DNA of 64,000 bases. Source: an uncultured Clostridia bacterium (GTDB lineage: Bacteria; Bacillota; Clostridia; Christensenellales; Borkfalkiaceae). This document shows, in pieces, positions 43,679 to 54,682 of the stretch; within the stretch, counting starts at the first letter, position 1, and every line of letters begins with the position of its first letter. The stretch is taken from NCBI GenBank assembly GCA_944354535.1, contig CALVPY010000004.1, positions 18,825 to 82,824 of the forward strand, read 5' to 3'. Position numbers and translations under genes: made by a program. Below the pieces are notes generated by a model that ran no database searches, was not told the origin of the DNA, and saw only the letters and a list, made by a program, of their open reading frames with translations.

Positions 43679-45414
43679 GCCGCACCGCCTATCTCTACGC
43701 CGCCCTCCCGCCCACAAAGGAGCAGGAGGAGCGCTTTTTGGCCTTTCTGAAGGAGCGCTATCACGAAGAGTTCACGCTCGAATACCGCGAGAGCAAGGCG
43801 TATCCGGGCGGCTTCCGCCTCGAAGTGGGGGCGGAGGTCTTCGATTGGAGTCTGAGCGGCAGGTTCCGCCAGCTCAAGGACGCCCTCATGCAGGCGATCA
43901 GCGAGAGCGGGGACATCATCCCCCTTCTTCGCACCCGCCTCGACGAGTGGACGCCCAAAGCGATCGCCGAAGAGATCGGCACCGTGATCTCGGTGGGCGA
44001 CGGCATCGCCGAAGTGAGCGGGCTCGAACACGCCGAATACGGCGAAATTTTGCTCTTTTCCGCGGGCATCCGCGGCATGGTGCTCAATCTGAAGCGTGAG
44101 AGCGTGGGCTGCATCCTCTTCGGCGACGAGAGCGCCGTTTCGGAGGGGAGCGCCGTCCGCCGTACCAAGCGCCGCGCGGGCATGCCCGTCGGCGAGCGCT
44201 TTTTAGGGCGCGTCGTGGGGGCGCTCGGCGACCCCGTCGACGGTTTGGGCGAGATCATGGCGGAAGGCTACCGCCCCGTTGAAGCGCCCGCGCCCGGCAT
44301 CATCGATCGTCAGCCCGTCAATAAGCCTTTGGAAACGGGCATCCTTGCCATCGACAGTATGTTCCCCATCGGCAGGGGGCAGCGCGAACTCATCATCGGC
44401 GACAGGGGCACGGGCAAGACCGCCATCGCCCTCGATGCCATTTTGAACCAAAAAGATAAGAACGTCGTCTGTATCTATGTCGCGATCGGGCAGAAGGCGA
44501 GCTCGGTCGCCCGTCTCGTGGAAACGCTCCGCTCGCACGGCGCGCTCGATCATACCGTCGTCGTCAACGCTTCGGCGGGGGAGTCGGCGTCGCTGCAATA
44601 CATCGCCCCGTACGCGGGCTGCGCGCTCGGCGAGTACTTCATGGAGCGCGGAAGGGACGTGCTCATCGTCTATGACGACCTTTCCAAGCACGCCGTCGCA
44701 TACCGCGCTTTGAGCCTGCTTTTGGGGCGTTCCCCGGGCAGAGAGGCGTACCCCGGCGACGTCTTTTACCTGCATTCCCGCCTTTTGGAGCGGGCGGCGC
44801 ACCTTTCCGAGGCGCGCGGCGGCGGGTCCATGACGGCGCTTCCCATCGTGGAGACGCAGGGCGGCGACGTCTCGGCGTATATCCCCACCAACATCATCTC
44901 CATCACGGACGGGCAGATCTTCCTCGAAAGTTCGCTCTTCTTCGCAGGGCAGCGGCCCGCCGTCAACGTGGGACTTTCCGTCTCGCGCGTAGGCGGCGAC
45001 GCGCAGACCGGGGCGATGAAGCGCGCTTCGGGTACGCTGCGCCTCGATCTTGCCCAATACCGCGAGATCGAAGTGTTCACGCAGTTTTCGAGCGACCTCG
45101 ACGAAGCCACCCGTCTGCAGCTTCGGTACGGCCACGGGCTCATGCTGCTCCTTCGGCAGAAGCAGGGCTGCCCCATCCCCCGTCACAGGCAGGTGTTCAC
45201 GCTCATCGCGGCGCTCCGCCGTGTGATGCAGGACGTCGAGCCCGATGAGATCCCCGCCTTCACCGAAGAACTTCTCACATATCTCGAACACGCCGCGCCC
45301 GAGATCGCAGAGCATATCCGCCAGGAAGGGAAACTCTCCCCCGAAGACAAGGCGCGCATCGAAGCGCTCTCCGATCAGTTCCTTGCCGACAGGAAGGCGC
45401 GCAGGGAGGCGTAA
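43675..45414 (+). CDS. atpA: F-type ATP synthase subunit alpha with fused delta (OSCP) C-terminal domain
   Basis: A 579-residue protein; typical alpha has ~500-510. Residues ~85-579 are a normal alpha chain with IGTVISVGDGIAEVSGL, Walker A GDRGTGKT (usually GDRQTGKT) and PAVNVGLSVSRVGGDAQ. Residues 1-~75 are extra and match the C-terminal domain of subunit delta: TKEQEERFLAFLKERY, then GGFRLEVGAEVFDWSLSGRF, like E. coli GVIIRAGDMVIDGSVRGRL. The six-helix N-terminal delta domain is missing, and no atpH exists in the operon. ATG 43675 overlaps the atpF stop; no start near residue 80 has a ribosome binding site. Confidence 0.93.
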   Translation: MSRTAYLYAALPPTKEQEERFLAFLKERYHEEFTLEYRESKAYPGGFRLEVGAEVFDWSLSGRFRQLKDALMQAISESGDIIPLLRTRLDEWTPKAIAEEIGTVISVGDGIAEVSGLEHAEYGEILLFSAGIRGMVLNLKRESVGCILFGDESAVSEGSAVRRTKRRAGMPVGERFLGRVVGALGDPVDGLGEIMAEGYRPVEAPAPGIIDRQPVNKPLETGILAIDSMFPIGRGQRELIIGDRGTGKTAIALDAILNQKDKNVVCIYVAIGQKASSVARLVETLRSHGALDHTVVVNASAGESASLQYIAPYAGCALGEYFMERGRDVLIVYDDLSKHAVAYRALSLLLGRSPGREAYPGDVFYLHSRLLERAAHLSEARGGGSMTALPIVETQGGDVSAYIPTNIISITDGQIFLESSLFFAGQRPAVNVGLSVSRVGGDAQTGAMKRASGTLRLDLAQYREIEVFTQFSSDLDEATRLQLRYGHGLMLLLRQKQGCPIPRHRQVFTLIAALRRVMQDVEPDEIPAFTEELLTYLEHAAPEIAEHIRQEGKLSPEDKARIEALSDQFLADRKARREA

Positions 45415-47695
<2,281 letters not shown>

Positions 47696-47696
<1 letters not shown>

Positions 47697-48103
47697 TGTT
47701 CCCGCTCCATGTGCTCACGGCGACCTCTCCCTTCTACGAGGGGATGTGCGAATCGCTCATCATCCCCACGGTGGACGGGCGGTACGGCGTCTTGTCCGGA
47801 CACAGCGATACCATCTGCGCCGTCGTCCCGGGGGAGCTGTATATCCGCCTTCCGAGCGGGGAGATGCGCGTTGCCGCCTGCGCCGCGGGCATCATGAAGG
47901 TGGAAAAGGGGGATGTCCTCGTCCTCGTCGACTCCGCCATCCGCCCCGAAGATATCGATATCGACCGCGCCCGCCGTATGGCGGACGACGCAAGGGAACA
48001 GCTTTTGCAGAAGCAGAGCATCGAAGAATACCACGCCGCGCAGGCGCGCCTTGCCCGCGCGCTCGCCCGCCTTTCGGTGCGCGAAAAGTATATCGGAGAA
48101 TGA
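47696..48103 (+). CDS. atpC: F-type ATP synthase subunit epsilon
   Basis: A 135-residue subunit: an N-terminal beta-sandwich (PLHVLTATSPFYEGMCESLI, YGVLSGHSDTICAVVPGEL) followed by the C-terminal two-helix domain (~residues 88-132, ending RALARLSVREKYIGE). The helices can inhibit ATP hydrolysis. I chose ATG 47696, overlapping the atpD stop; a GTG one codon earlier is possible. It is the last gene of the operon and is followed by a terminator. Confidence 0.93.
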
Positions 48104-48109
48104 ATAAGA

Positions 48110-48137
48110 GCCCCGACAGCCGTCGGGGCGCCCTTTT
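48110..48137 (+). terminator. intrinsic terminator of the ATP synthase operon
   Basis: GCCCCGAC (48110-48117) and GTCGGGGC (48122-48129) pair perfectly around AGCC, followed by GCCCTTTT. Confidence 0.85.
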
Positions 48138-48162
48138 CCTGCTGAAATTCAATAAGTTGTAA

Positions 48163-48191
48163 TTGACAAGAGCGGGGAAAAGGTGTATAAT
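48163..48191 (+). promoter_or_regulatory. promoter of the pfkA-ppx-ppk operon
   Basis: TTGACA (48163-48168), 17 bases, TATAAT (48186-48191). The leader is ~170 bases (48198-48369). It holds a 26-codon frame at 48213-48293 with no good ribosome binding site, and GC-rich foldings such as CGGCGC/GCGCCC just before the pfkA ribosome binding site. Confidence 0.85.
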
Positions 48192-48369
48192 CTCTTTAAC
48201 GATTTTTCAGGCATGAAGCGGAAGGAAATCATATATTTTTACCACGATTTTGCAGCTTTGTGCAGAGTTTGTTACAAAAATGCCGTAAAATAAGAGAGAC
48301 GGACGCCGCGCGCCCGCGTCTTTTGGCGGCAAAAACGTGCGGCGCTTTTGCGCCCGAGGAGGAGACAGT

Positions 48370-49440
48370 ATGAAGATCGGTATGCTGACAAGCGGCGGGG
48401 ACTGCCCGGGGCTCAACGCCGTCATGCGCGCCTTCACGAGGTACGCTTTTTCCAATCTGCCCCGCCCCGAAATTCTGGGGTTCAAGGATGGCTACACGGG
48501 GCTCATCGAAAATAACTTTATTCCCGTAGGCGAGCATTTCTTCGACGACCTTCTCTATGCGGGCGGCACTATCTTAGGCAGCATCCGCCAGCCCTTCAAG
48601 AACATGGCGGATCCTGCGGAAGACGGCGTCTCCAAGCTCGATAAAATGGTGGAAAACTACCGCCGTTTAGGGCTCGATTGCCTCGTAACATTGGGCGGCG
48701 CGGGCACGCACAAGACGGCGGCCATGCTCTCTGCCGAGGGCTGCAACGTCATCGGGCTTCCCAAGACCATCGACAACGATATCTGGGGCACGGAATTTAC
48801 CTTCGGCTTCGACACGGCGGCGGAAGTCGCCGCAAAGTGCGTGCGCGATATGCACGCCACGGCATACAGCCACGGCAGGACCATCCTCGTCGAGGTCATG
48901 GGCAACAAGACGGGCTGGCTCTCTTTGTACGCCGCCGTTGCGGGCGGGGCGCACGCCTGCATCCTGCCCGAATTTCCTTACGATGAAACGGCGCTTGCCG
49001 AATACATCGCCCGCCGCCGCGAAAACGGGGCGCGCTACGACGTCATCGTCGTCGCGGAGGGCGCCATGACCAAAGAGGAGAGCGCTTGGAAGCGCAAGGA
49101 GATGCTCCTGCGCCGCAAGGAGCTCGGCTATACGACGGCGGCTTCCCGCATCGCCCGCACCGTCGAGAACCGCACGGGTGCGGAGGCGCGCGTGCAGGTC
49201 ATCGGGTATCTGCAGCGCGGGGCGGAGCCCAACGCGCACGACAGGGCACTCTGTACCATGATGGGCGCTTACGCGGGCGAGCTCGCAAAACAGGGGAGAT
49301 TCGGCGTCACCGTGGCGGTCGAGGGCGGCAGGGTCACCTACAATTCCCTTGCCGACATCGCCGGCCGCACCAAGTTCATCACGCCCGAAAATCCTATGTA
49401 TTTGGCGGCGAAGTCGACAGGGATTTATTTTGGAGATTGA
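48370..49440 (+). CDS. pfkA: 6-phosphofructokinase (group III-like)
   Basis: A 356-residue glycolytic kinase. Motifs: MLTSGGDCPGLNAVMRA (nucleotide loop), PKTIDNDIWGTEFTFGFDTA (catalytic Asp) and IGYLQRGAEPNAHDRAL (sugar-phosphate site). The usual GGDGS or GGEGT nucleotide motif reads GGAGTHKTA, with Ala where an acidic residue normally sits. Gly follows at the position that is Asp in PPi-dependent enzymes, while Lys before TIDND is the PPi/group III form. Donor use (ATP or PPi) is therefore uncertain. GAGGAGGAG precedes ATG 48370. It is co-transcribed with polyphosphate genes. Confidence 0.88.
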   Translation: MKIGMLTSGGDCPGLNAVMRAFTRYAFSNLPRPEILGFKDGYTGLIENNFIPVGEHFFDDLLYAGGTILGSIRQPFKNMADPAEDGVSKLDKMVENYRRLGLDCLVTLGGAGTHKTAAMLSAEGCNVIGLPKTIDNDIWGTEFTFGFDTAAEVAAKCVRDMHATAYSHGRTILVEVMGNKTGWLSLYAAVAGGAHACILPEFPYDETALAEYIARRRENGARYDVIVVAEGAMTKEESAWKRKEMLLRRKELGYTTAASRIARTVENRTGAEARVQVIGYLQRGAEPNAHDRALCTMMGAYAGELAKQGRFGVTVAVEGGRVTYNSLADIAGRTKFITPENPMYLAAKSTGIYFGD

Positions 49441-49454
49441 AAAGGACGGTCCTT

Positions 49455-50396
49455 ATGAGATATGCAGTCATCGACATCAGCGCGAGCAGCCTTTCTCTGC
49501 TCGTTGCCGACATCAACGGGGAACTTTCTGTGCAGTTCACCGACCGCGAGACGCTCTCCGTTCTCCACTATGCGGAGGGGAGAAAGCTTTCGGAGCGCGG
49601 CATCCGCAAGATCGCGGAGGGGTTGAAGCGCCTCAAGGGCGTCGCCGCAAAGTATGGCGCCGAAAAGTGCTACGTCATTTCGACGGCGTCCGTGCGCAAC
49701 TTTGAAAATTACGAGGAAGTGGAGCGCGAGCTCAAAGAATATGCGGGTGTCGAACTCAACCTCTTAAGCGGCGAAGAGGAGGCGTTCTGCGACCTTACTG
49801 CCAACAGCGGCGCGCCCGAGAAGAGCCTGCTCGTCGATATCGGCGGCGGTTCCGTCGAATTGTGCGACCCCGCAGGCACGGGCTCTTCTTCCTTTCTCGA
49901 TTTCGGCACCGTTGCCCTGAAGCGCAAGTTCGTGCGGCATACGCACCCGAGCGAAGGGGAGGCCCGCCGCATCAAAAAATACGTCAAAAAGTCGCTCGAA
50001 AAGCTCGCATTCGGCGCGCCCGGGGAGTACGAGTCGGCGCTCCTTTTGGGGCCCGCCGAACGCGCCGTCGCCGAAATGTATGCCGACCGCTACGGGATCA
50101 AGGGGGAAGCCGAGCTGGAATACAAAAAATTGAAGGAGCTGCGCAATTTTCTGCTCGCTTCTTCGAGGCGCAGTCTGCTCATCGTCAGGATCGCGCCCGA
50201 GCGCATGGATACCTTCGTCACTTCGGTGGTCGCGCTCTGCGCCGTACTCAAATATTACGGCATCGAACGCGCCGTATGTTCGCCGTACGGCGTCAAGGAA
50301 GGGTATCTCCTGCTCGTCGCCAAGGGCGGCAGGGAGGATAAGGAGACGCCGCTTTTGTTGGCTTCGGCAAAGCCCGAAGAAGGGGAAAATTCCTGA
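49455..50396 (+). CDS. ppx: Ppx/GppA-family exopolyphosphatase
   Basis: A 313-residue phosphatase of the actin-like ATPase fold. The N-terminal phosphate loop reads MRYAVIDISASSLSLLVADI, followed by ISTASVRNF, the catalytic region LLSGEEEAFCDL and the second loop LLVDIGGGSVEL. It matches the short two-domain form. It would remove terminal phosphate from polyphosphate or convert pppGpp to ppGpp. The next gene is polyphosphate kinase, so the first role is more likely. AAAGGA precedes ATG 49455, 14 bases after pfkA; the frame stays open upstream inside pfkA without a start signal. Confidence 0.88.
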   Translation: MRYAVIDISASSLSLLVADINGELSVQFTDRETLSVLHYAEGRKLSERGIRKIAEGLKRLKGVAAKYGAEKCYVISTASVRNFENYEEVERELKEYAGVELNLLSGEEEAFCDLTANSGAPEKSLLVDIGGGSVELCDPAGTGSSSFLDFGTVALKRKFVRHTHPSEGEARRIKKYVKKSLEKLAFGAPGEYESALLLGPAERAVAEMYADRYGIKGEAELEYKKLKELRNFLLASSRRSLLIVRIAPERMDTFVTSVVALCAVLKYYGIERAVCSPYGVKEGYLLLVAKGGREDKETPLLLASAKPEEGENS

Positions 50397-50407
50397 AAGG
50401 GGGAAGT

Positions 50408-52471
50408 ATGGCAAAGTCATCCGAATTGCCCATCAAGGGCATCTACTGCAACCGCGAGTACAGCTGGCTGCTTTTTGACCGCCGCGTGCTCGACCAGGCG
50501 TCCGATCTCACCAATCCGCTCCTCGAACGCTGTAAGTTCCTTGCGATCTTTCAGAGCAATCTCGACGAATTCTTTATGGTGCGCGTGGGGAGCCTGCTCA
50601 ACGAGAAGCGGCTCGCCCCCGATGCGCGCGAAAACAAGACGCAGCTCACGGCGGAAGAGCAGCTCGACATCATCCTTGCCGAGGTCAAAAAGCTGTATAA
50701 AGAGAGCGCTTCCGTCTATCAGACCATCGCAAAGGAGCTGAATGCGCGCGGGGTGCGCCTCATGCGCCCGCACGAACTCTCGCCGCGCAAGCGCACGCTC
50801 TGCCTCAACTACTTCCTCTCGGCGGTGCTGCCCCTGCTTTCGCCCATGGTGCTCGATGCGAAGCACCCGCTCATCCGTTTCGAAAACCAGCACATCTATC
50901 TCGTCTACGAACTGCTCCGCGACGGCAGGCCGATGATCGGCGTCATGGCGGTGCCGTCCTCTGCCGAGCGGCTCTTCCGCATCCCGGGCGGCAGGAAGGT
51001 CAACCTCATCACGCTCGAAGATCTCGTCTCCGAGTTCGGCACGCTCGCTTTCCCGGGCTATACCGTCGTTTCCAAGACGCTCGTGCGCGTCACCCGCAAC
51101 GCCGATTTCGACACCCGTGTGGACGATACCGACCTCGAGTATGACTTCGACTTTTCTTCCTACATGAAGCACAAGGTGGAGAATCGTTCCCGTCAGGACG
51201 CCGTGCGCGTGGAGATCGATAAAAACGGCGGGGCGGTCAAATCCTTCCTGCTCGAAAATCTCGACCTCAAAAAGCAGTACTGCTTCAAGCTCGAAGGGTA
51301 TATGGACTATAAGTTCCTCTTCTCTCTGGAACGCTATTTTGAGGAAAAGGAGCTCTCTTCGCTGCGCTATGCTCCCTTCAAGGGGCGCGTCGCGGAAGAC
51401 CTTCTGGCCCCGCAGAGCCTCATTGCCCGCGTCAAGGAAAGGGACGTGTTCCTCTCCTACCCTTACGACAGCATGGAGCCGCTCATCCGCCTTCTCAACG
51501 AGTGCGCGGAGGACGAGCGCGTCGTCTCGATCAAGATCACCATCTACCGCCTCGACCGCCATTCCCGCATCGTGGAGGCGCTGAAGCGCGCCAGCGAGAA
51601 CGGCAAGGAAGTCACCGTCGTCATCGAGCTGTGTGCCCGTTTCGACGAGGAGAACAATATGTACTTCGCCTCCGTCCTGAAAGAGGCGGGCTGCACCATC
51701 ATCTACGGGATGCAGAACTTCAAAGTGCATTCCAAGATCATCTCCGTTCTCTTGTCCGAACAGGGGAAGATCGGCTACATCACCCACCTCGGCACGGGCA
51801 ACTACAACGAAAAGACGAGCAAGCAGTACACCGACCTCAACATCATCACGGCGGACGAGGAGATCGGCGAGGACGGCGCGGCGTTCTTCCGCAACGTCGC
51901 CATCTGCAACACGGAATACGACTATAAGCGCCTTCTCATCGCGCCCGAAGGACTCAAGAAGGGGCTCATCGAGCGCATCGACGGGCAGATCGCCCTCGCG
52001 CGGGAGGGGAAACCTGCCTTCATCACCGCCAAGATGAATTCGCTCACCGATAAGGAGCTCATCGTCAAACTCGTCGAAGCGGGCAAGGCGGGCGTCAAAG
52101 TGCGGCTCATCGTGCGCGGCATCTGCTGCCTCGTCGCGGGTATCGAGGGAGAGACGGACAACATCTCCGTCATCTCCATCGTGGGAAGATTTTTAGAGCA
52201 TTCCCGCGTCTACTGCTTCGGCGAAGGGGAGGAGATGGAGATGTATATCTCGAGCGCCGACCTCATGACGCGCAACACCAACAAGCGTGTGGAGATCGCA
52301 ACGCCCGTCCTCGACAAGGCGATAAGACGGCGCATCTATAATATCTTAGAGACGATGTTTTCGGACAATGTCAAGGCAAGGAGGCTCCTGCCCGACGGCA
52401 GCTATGCGCCCGCCGAACGCGAAGGGGACCCCCTCGACGCACAGGATTATTTCCTTCATCATGTGATGTAA
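50408..52471 (+). CDS. ppk1: polyphosphate kinase 1
   Basis: A 687-residue enzyme that polymerises the gamma phosphate of ATP into polyphosphate at the membrane. Its four regions are visible. The N-terminal helical domain has YCNREYSWLLFDRRVLDQA and LDEFFMVRVGS. The phospholipase-D-like domains carry the autophosphorylated His in FKVHSKIISVLL, THLGTGNYNEKTSKQYTDL, and the second motif ISSADLMTRNTNKRVEI. The length is normal. It starts 11 bases after ppx behind GGGGGAAG and closes the operon before tandem terminators. Confidence 0.95.
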   Translation: MAKSSELPIKGIYCNREYSWLLFDRRVLDQASDLTNPLLERCKFLAIFQSNLDEFFMVRVGSLLNEKRLAPDARENKTQLTAEEQLDIILAEVKKLYKESASVYQTIAKELNARGVRLMRPHELSPRKRTLCLNYFLSAVLPLLSPMVLDAKHPLIRFENQHIYLVYELLRDGRPMIGVMAVPSSAERLFRIPGGRKVNLITLEDLVSEFGTLAFPGYTVVSKTLVRVTRNADFDTRVDDTDLEYDFDFSSYMKHKVENRSRQDAVRVEIDKNGGAVKSFLLENLDLKKQYCFKLEGYMDYKFLFSLERYFEEKELSSLRYAPFKGRVAEDLLAPQSLIARVKERDVFLSYPYDSMEPLIRLLNECAEDERVVSIKITIYRLDRHSRIVEALKRASENGKEVTVVIELCARFDEENNMYFASVLKEAGCTIIYGMQNFKVHSKIISVLLSEQGKIGYITHLGTGNYNEKTSKQYTDLNIITADEEIGEDGAAFFRNVAICNTEYDYKRLLIAPEGLKKGLIERIDGQIALAREGKPAFITAKMNSLTDKELIVKLVEAGKAGVKVRLIVRGICCLVAGIEGETDNISVISIVGRFLEHSRVYCFGEGEEMEMYISSADLMTRNTNKRVEIATPVLDKAIRRRIYNILETMFSDNVKARRLLPDGSYAPAEREGDPLDAQDYFLHHVM

Positions 52472-52479
52472 CATACAAA

Positions 52480-52516
52480 AAACAGAGGAAGCGCACGGCT
52501 TCCTCTGTTTATTTGT
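52480..52516. terminator. bidirectional intrinsic terminator
   Basis: AAACAGAGGAAGC (52480-52492) and GCTTCCTCTGTTT (52498-52510) form a perfect 13-bp stem. TTTATTTG follows on the plus strand and TTTTTTGTAT on the minus strand. It can end both ppk and the convergent reductase gene. Confidence 0.9.
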
Positions 52517-52517
52517 T

Positions 52518-52560
52518 CGGGCGCGCCGCGAAATAAATCGCGGCGCGCCCGTGCTTTTTT
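52518..52560 (+). terminator. second tandem terminator after ppk
   Basis: CGGGCGCGCCGCG (52518-52530) and CGCGGCGCGCCCG (52539-52551) pair perfectly around AAATAAAT, followed by TGCTTTTTTT. Confidence 0.9.
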
Positions 52561-52577
52561 GTGCTTTGAAAGCGGGT

Positions 52578-54632
52578 TCAGATCTTCATTGCGACGTCCC
52601 ACGCGCGCCAGATGACGGTGCGCAGATTCCCCACTTCCTTGCAGTCGCCCACATACTTCGCGCCCTTGAGCTCGAGCGGGGCGGGCGTATAGCCGACGGA
52701 AGTCACCACGGTGTCTGCGGCGATCTTCACCTCGTTGCCGTTCTTTTCTTTGAGGATGACGTATCCGTCGCCCACTTCCGTCACCGTGCTTTCGAGGTGT
52801 ACTTCCACCTTGTGAAGGGCGAAGTATTCGCGGAGATAGGAGGAATTGGCAAGGCATACGCCTTTGACGGCGATGAGGTCGTCCTTCATCTCGACGATGA
52901 CGGGCGTCTTGCCTTTGAGGTGCGCATCCAGCGCGATCTCGCAGCCCGTGAGCCCGCCGCCGATGACGACGATCCTGTCCCCGACGGGTGCGCCGCTCAA
53001 ATAGTCGCACGCCTCGATGCACTTGTCGGCGCCCTTCACGGGGACGCGTTTGGCGGAGGCGCCCGTTGCGACGACCACTTCGTCAAAGCCGGTCAGAGCA
53101 TCGGAAGGCTTCACTTCGGTGTTGAGGCGGATGTCCACCTGCAAATCCTTCATCTGCTTTTCATACCATCTGAGAAGGGCTTTGTCGGCGCTCTTGAACT
53201 GCGGGGCGGCCGCCGCGACGAACACGCCGCCGAGTGCGCCCGATTTTTCGAAGATAGTGGGCTTATGCCCGCGCAGGGCGAGCACGCGCGCCGTCTCCAT
53301 GCCGCCGATCCCGCCGCCGACGATCGCCACCTTTTTCCGCTTTTTGGCGCGGACGATCTTGTATTTCTTTGACTGCATCGTCTCGGGGTTGAGGGCGCAG
53401 CGCGCCATGCCCGCGTTGTCGTGCAGGGTCTGATCGTTGGCGACGCCCTTGTAGTGCGCCATATTGAAGCAGCCGTTGTGGCAGTGGATGCAGGGGCGGA
53501 TATCGTCCTCGCGCCCTTTGAGCGTCTTGGTGATCCACTTCGGATCGGCGAGGAACTGCCGTGCGACGCCCATGGCGTCGATCTCACCCTTTTCGATTGC
53601 TTTTGCTGCCGTCAGCGTATCCATCTTGCCCGCGCAGACGACGGGGATATCGACAAATTTCTTGATGTGCTTGACCTCTTCGAGGTTGCAGTTATCGGGC
53701 ATATATGCCGGCGGGTGCGCCCAATACCAGGCGTCGTAGGTGCCGTTGTCGCAGTTGAGCATATCATAGCCCGCATCCTGCAGATATTTTGCGGCGCGCT
53801 CGCTCTCCTCCATATCGCGGCCCACTTCGGTATATTCCTCGCCGGGCAGCGCGCCTTGACAGAACCCCTTCGTCTTGGAGACGACGGAGTAGCGCAGCGA
53901 GACGGGGAAGTCGTCGCCGCAGGCATCCTTGATGGCGATGACGATCTCGGCGGGGAAGCGGTAGCGGTTTTCAAAGCTTCCGCCGTACTCGTCCGAGCGG
54001 AAGTTGGTGTATTTCATCGTGAACTGGTCTAAAAGATACCCTTCATGCACGGCATGGATCTCCACGCCGTCCACATCCGCATCTTTCAGAAGTTTTGCCG
54101 TCCTTGCAAAGGCGTCGATCATCTCTCCGATCTCCGCCGTCGTGAGCGGACGGGACATACACGATTCATCCCAGCGGTTGGGAGTGGCGCTCGCGCTCGC
54201 GGTGAGGTAGGAGACGTCCAAGACGGGCTTCAAGACGGCTGCCAACGCTCTATTGTGCAGGGCCTTCACCATGATGTCGTTGATGGCGAGCGATCTTCCG
54301 AAGCCCGCCGTCAGCTGGACGAAGAGCTTTGCGCCCGTCTTGTGGAATTCCTTCATGAATTCCTTGAGTTTTTCAAATTTCCCCGTCCCCTGATACAGCC
54401 ATTTGCCGAGCAGGATATCGCGGATGGGGGCGATGCCGGGCAGGATGAGGCCCACGTTCTCTTTGGCGCGGTCCAGGAGGAATTTTGCGGCCTCCTCGTC
54501 GAAGTGGTTGGGTTCCATCCATCCGAAGATGGAGGTGCCGCCCATCGAAGTCATGACGAAGCGGTTCTTGATCTCGCATTTGCCGATCTTCCAGCTCGTC
54601 AGAAGGGGTGCGTATTGTTCGTTCATGCTCAT
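52578..54632 (-). CDS. FMN/FAD flavoprotein reductase (old-yellow-enzyme plus pyridine nucleotide domain; FadH/BaiCD-like)
   Basis: A 684-residue reductase. The N-terminal TIM barrel of the old-yellow-enzyme type (~residues 1-370) carries VEIHAVHEGYLLDQFTMKYT and TNFRSDEYGGSFENRYRF. A Cys-rich segment (RPCIHCHNGCFNMAHY, then ARCALNP) is the likely 4Fe-4S site. A FAD/NAD domain follows (~430-684, VAIVGGGIGGMETARVLALR and IVVIGGGLTGCEIALD). Relatives reduce enoyl-CoA, enones or bile acid intermediates. It shares an operon with aconitase X, so its substrate may be an unsaturated product of that dehydratase. AAGGAG precedes ATG 54632. Confidence 0.88.
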   Translation of the reverse strand: MSMNEQYAPLLTSWKIGKCEIKNRFVMTSMGGTSIFGWMEPNHFDEEAAKFLLDRAKENVGLILPGIAPIRDILLGKWLYQGTGKFEKLKEFMKEFHKTGAKLFVQLTAGFGRSLAINDIMVKALHNRALAAVLKPVLDVSYLTASASATPNRWDESCMSRPLTTAEIGEMIDAFARTAKLLKDADVDGVEIHAVHEGYLLDQFTMKYTNFRSDEYGGSFENRYRFPAEIVIAIKDACGDDFPVSLRYSVVSKTKGFCQGALPGEEYTEVGRDMEESERAAKYLQDAGYDMLNCDNGTYDAWYWAHPPAYMPDNCNLEEVKHIKKFVDIPVVCAGKMDTLTAAKAIEKGEIDAMGVARQFLADPKWITKTLKGREDDIRPCIHCHNGCFNMAHYKGVANDQTLHDNAGMARCALNPETMQSKKYKIVRAKKRKKVAIVGGGIGGMETARVLALRGHKPTIFEKSGALGGVFVAAAAPQFKSADKALLRWYEKQMKDLQVDIRLNTEVKPSDALTGFDEVVVATGASAKRVPVKGADKCIEACDYLSGAPVGDRIVVIGGGLTGCEIALDAHLKGKTPVIVEMKDDLIAVKGVCLANSSYLREYFALHKVEVHLESTVTEVGDGYVILKEKNGNEVKIAADTVVTSVGYTPAPLELKGAKYVGDCKEVGNLRTVIWRAWDVAMKI

Positions 54633-54682
54633 AAGCTTCTCCTTGCGATTTTCGTAGCCTTAGTTGCGTTCGGGAATGCCGC

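Noticed and set aside
52480-52560. Insertion-sequence ends or an attachment site at the two strong inverted repeats after ppk.
   Set aside because: Both hairpins have T-runs placed for terminators between convergent genes, and there is no transposase or target duplication.
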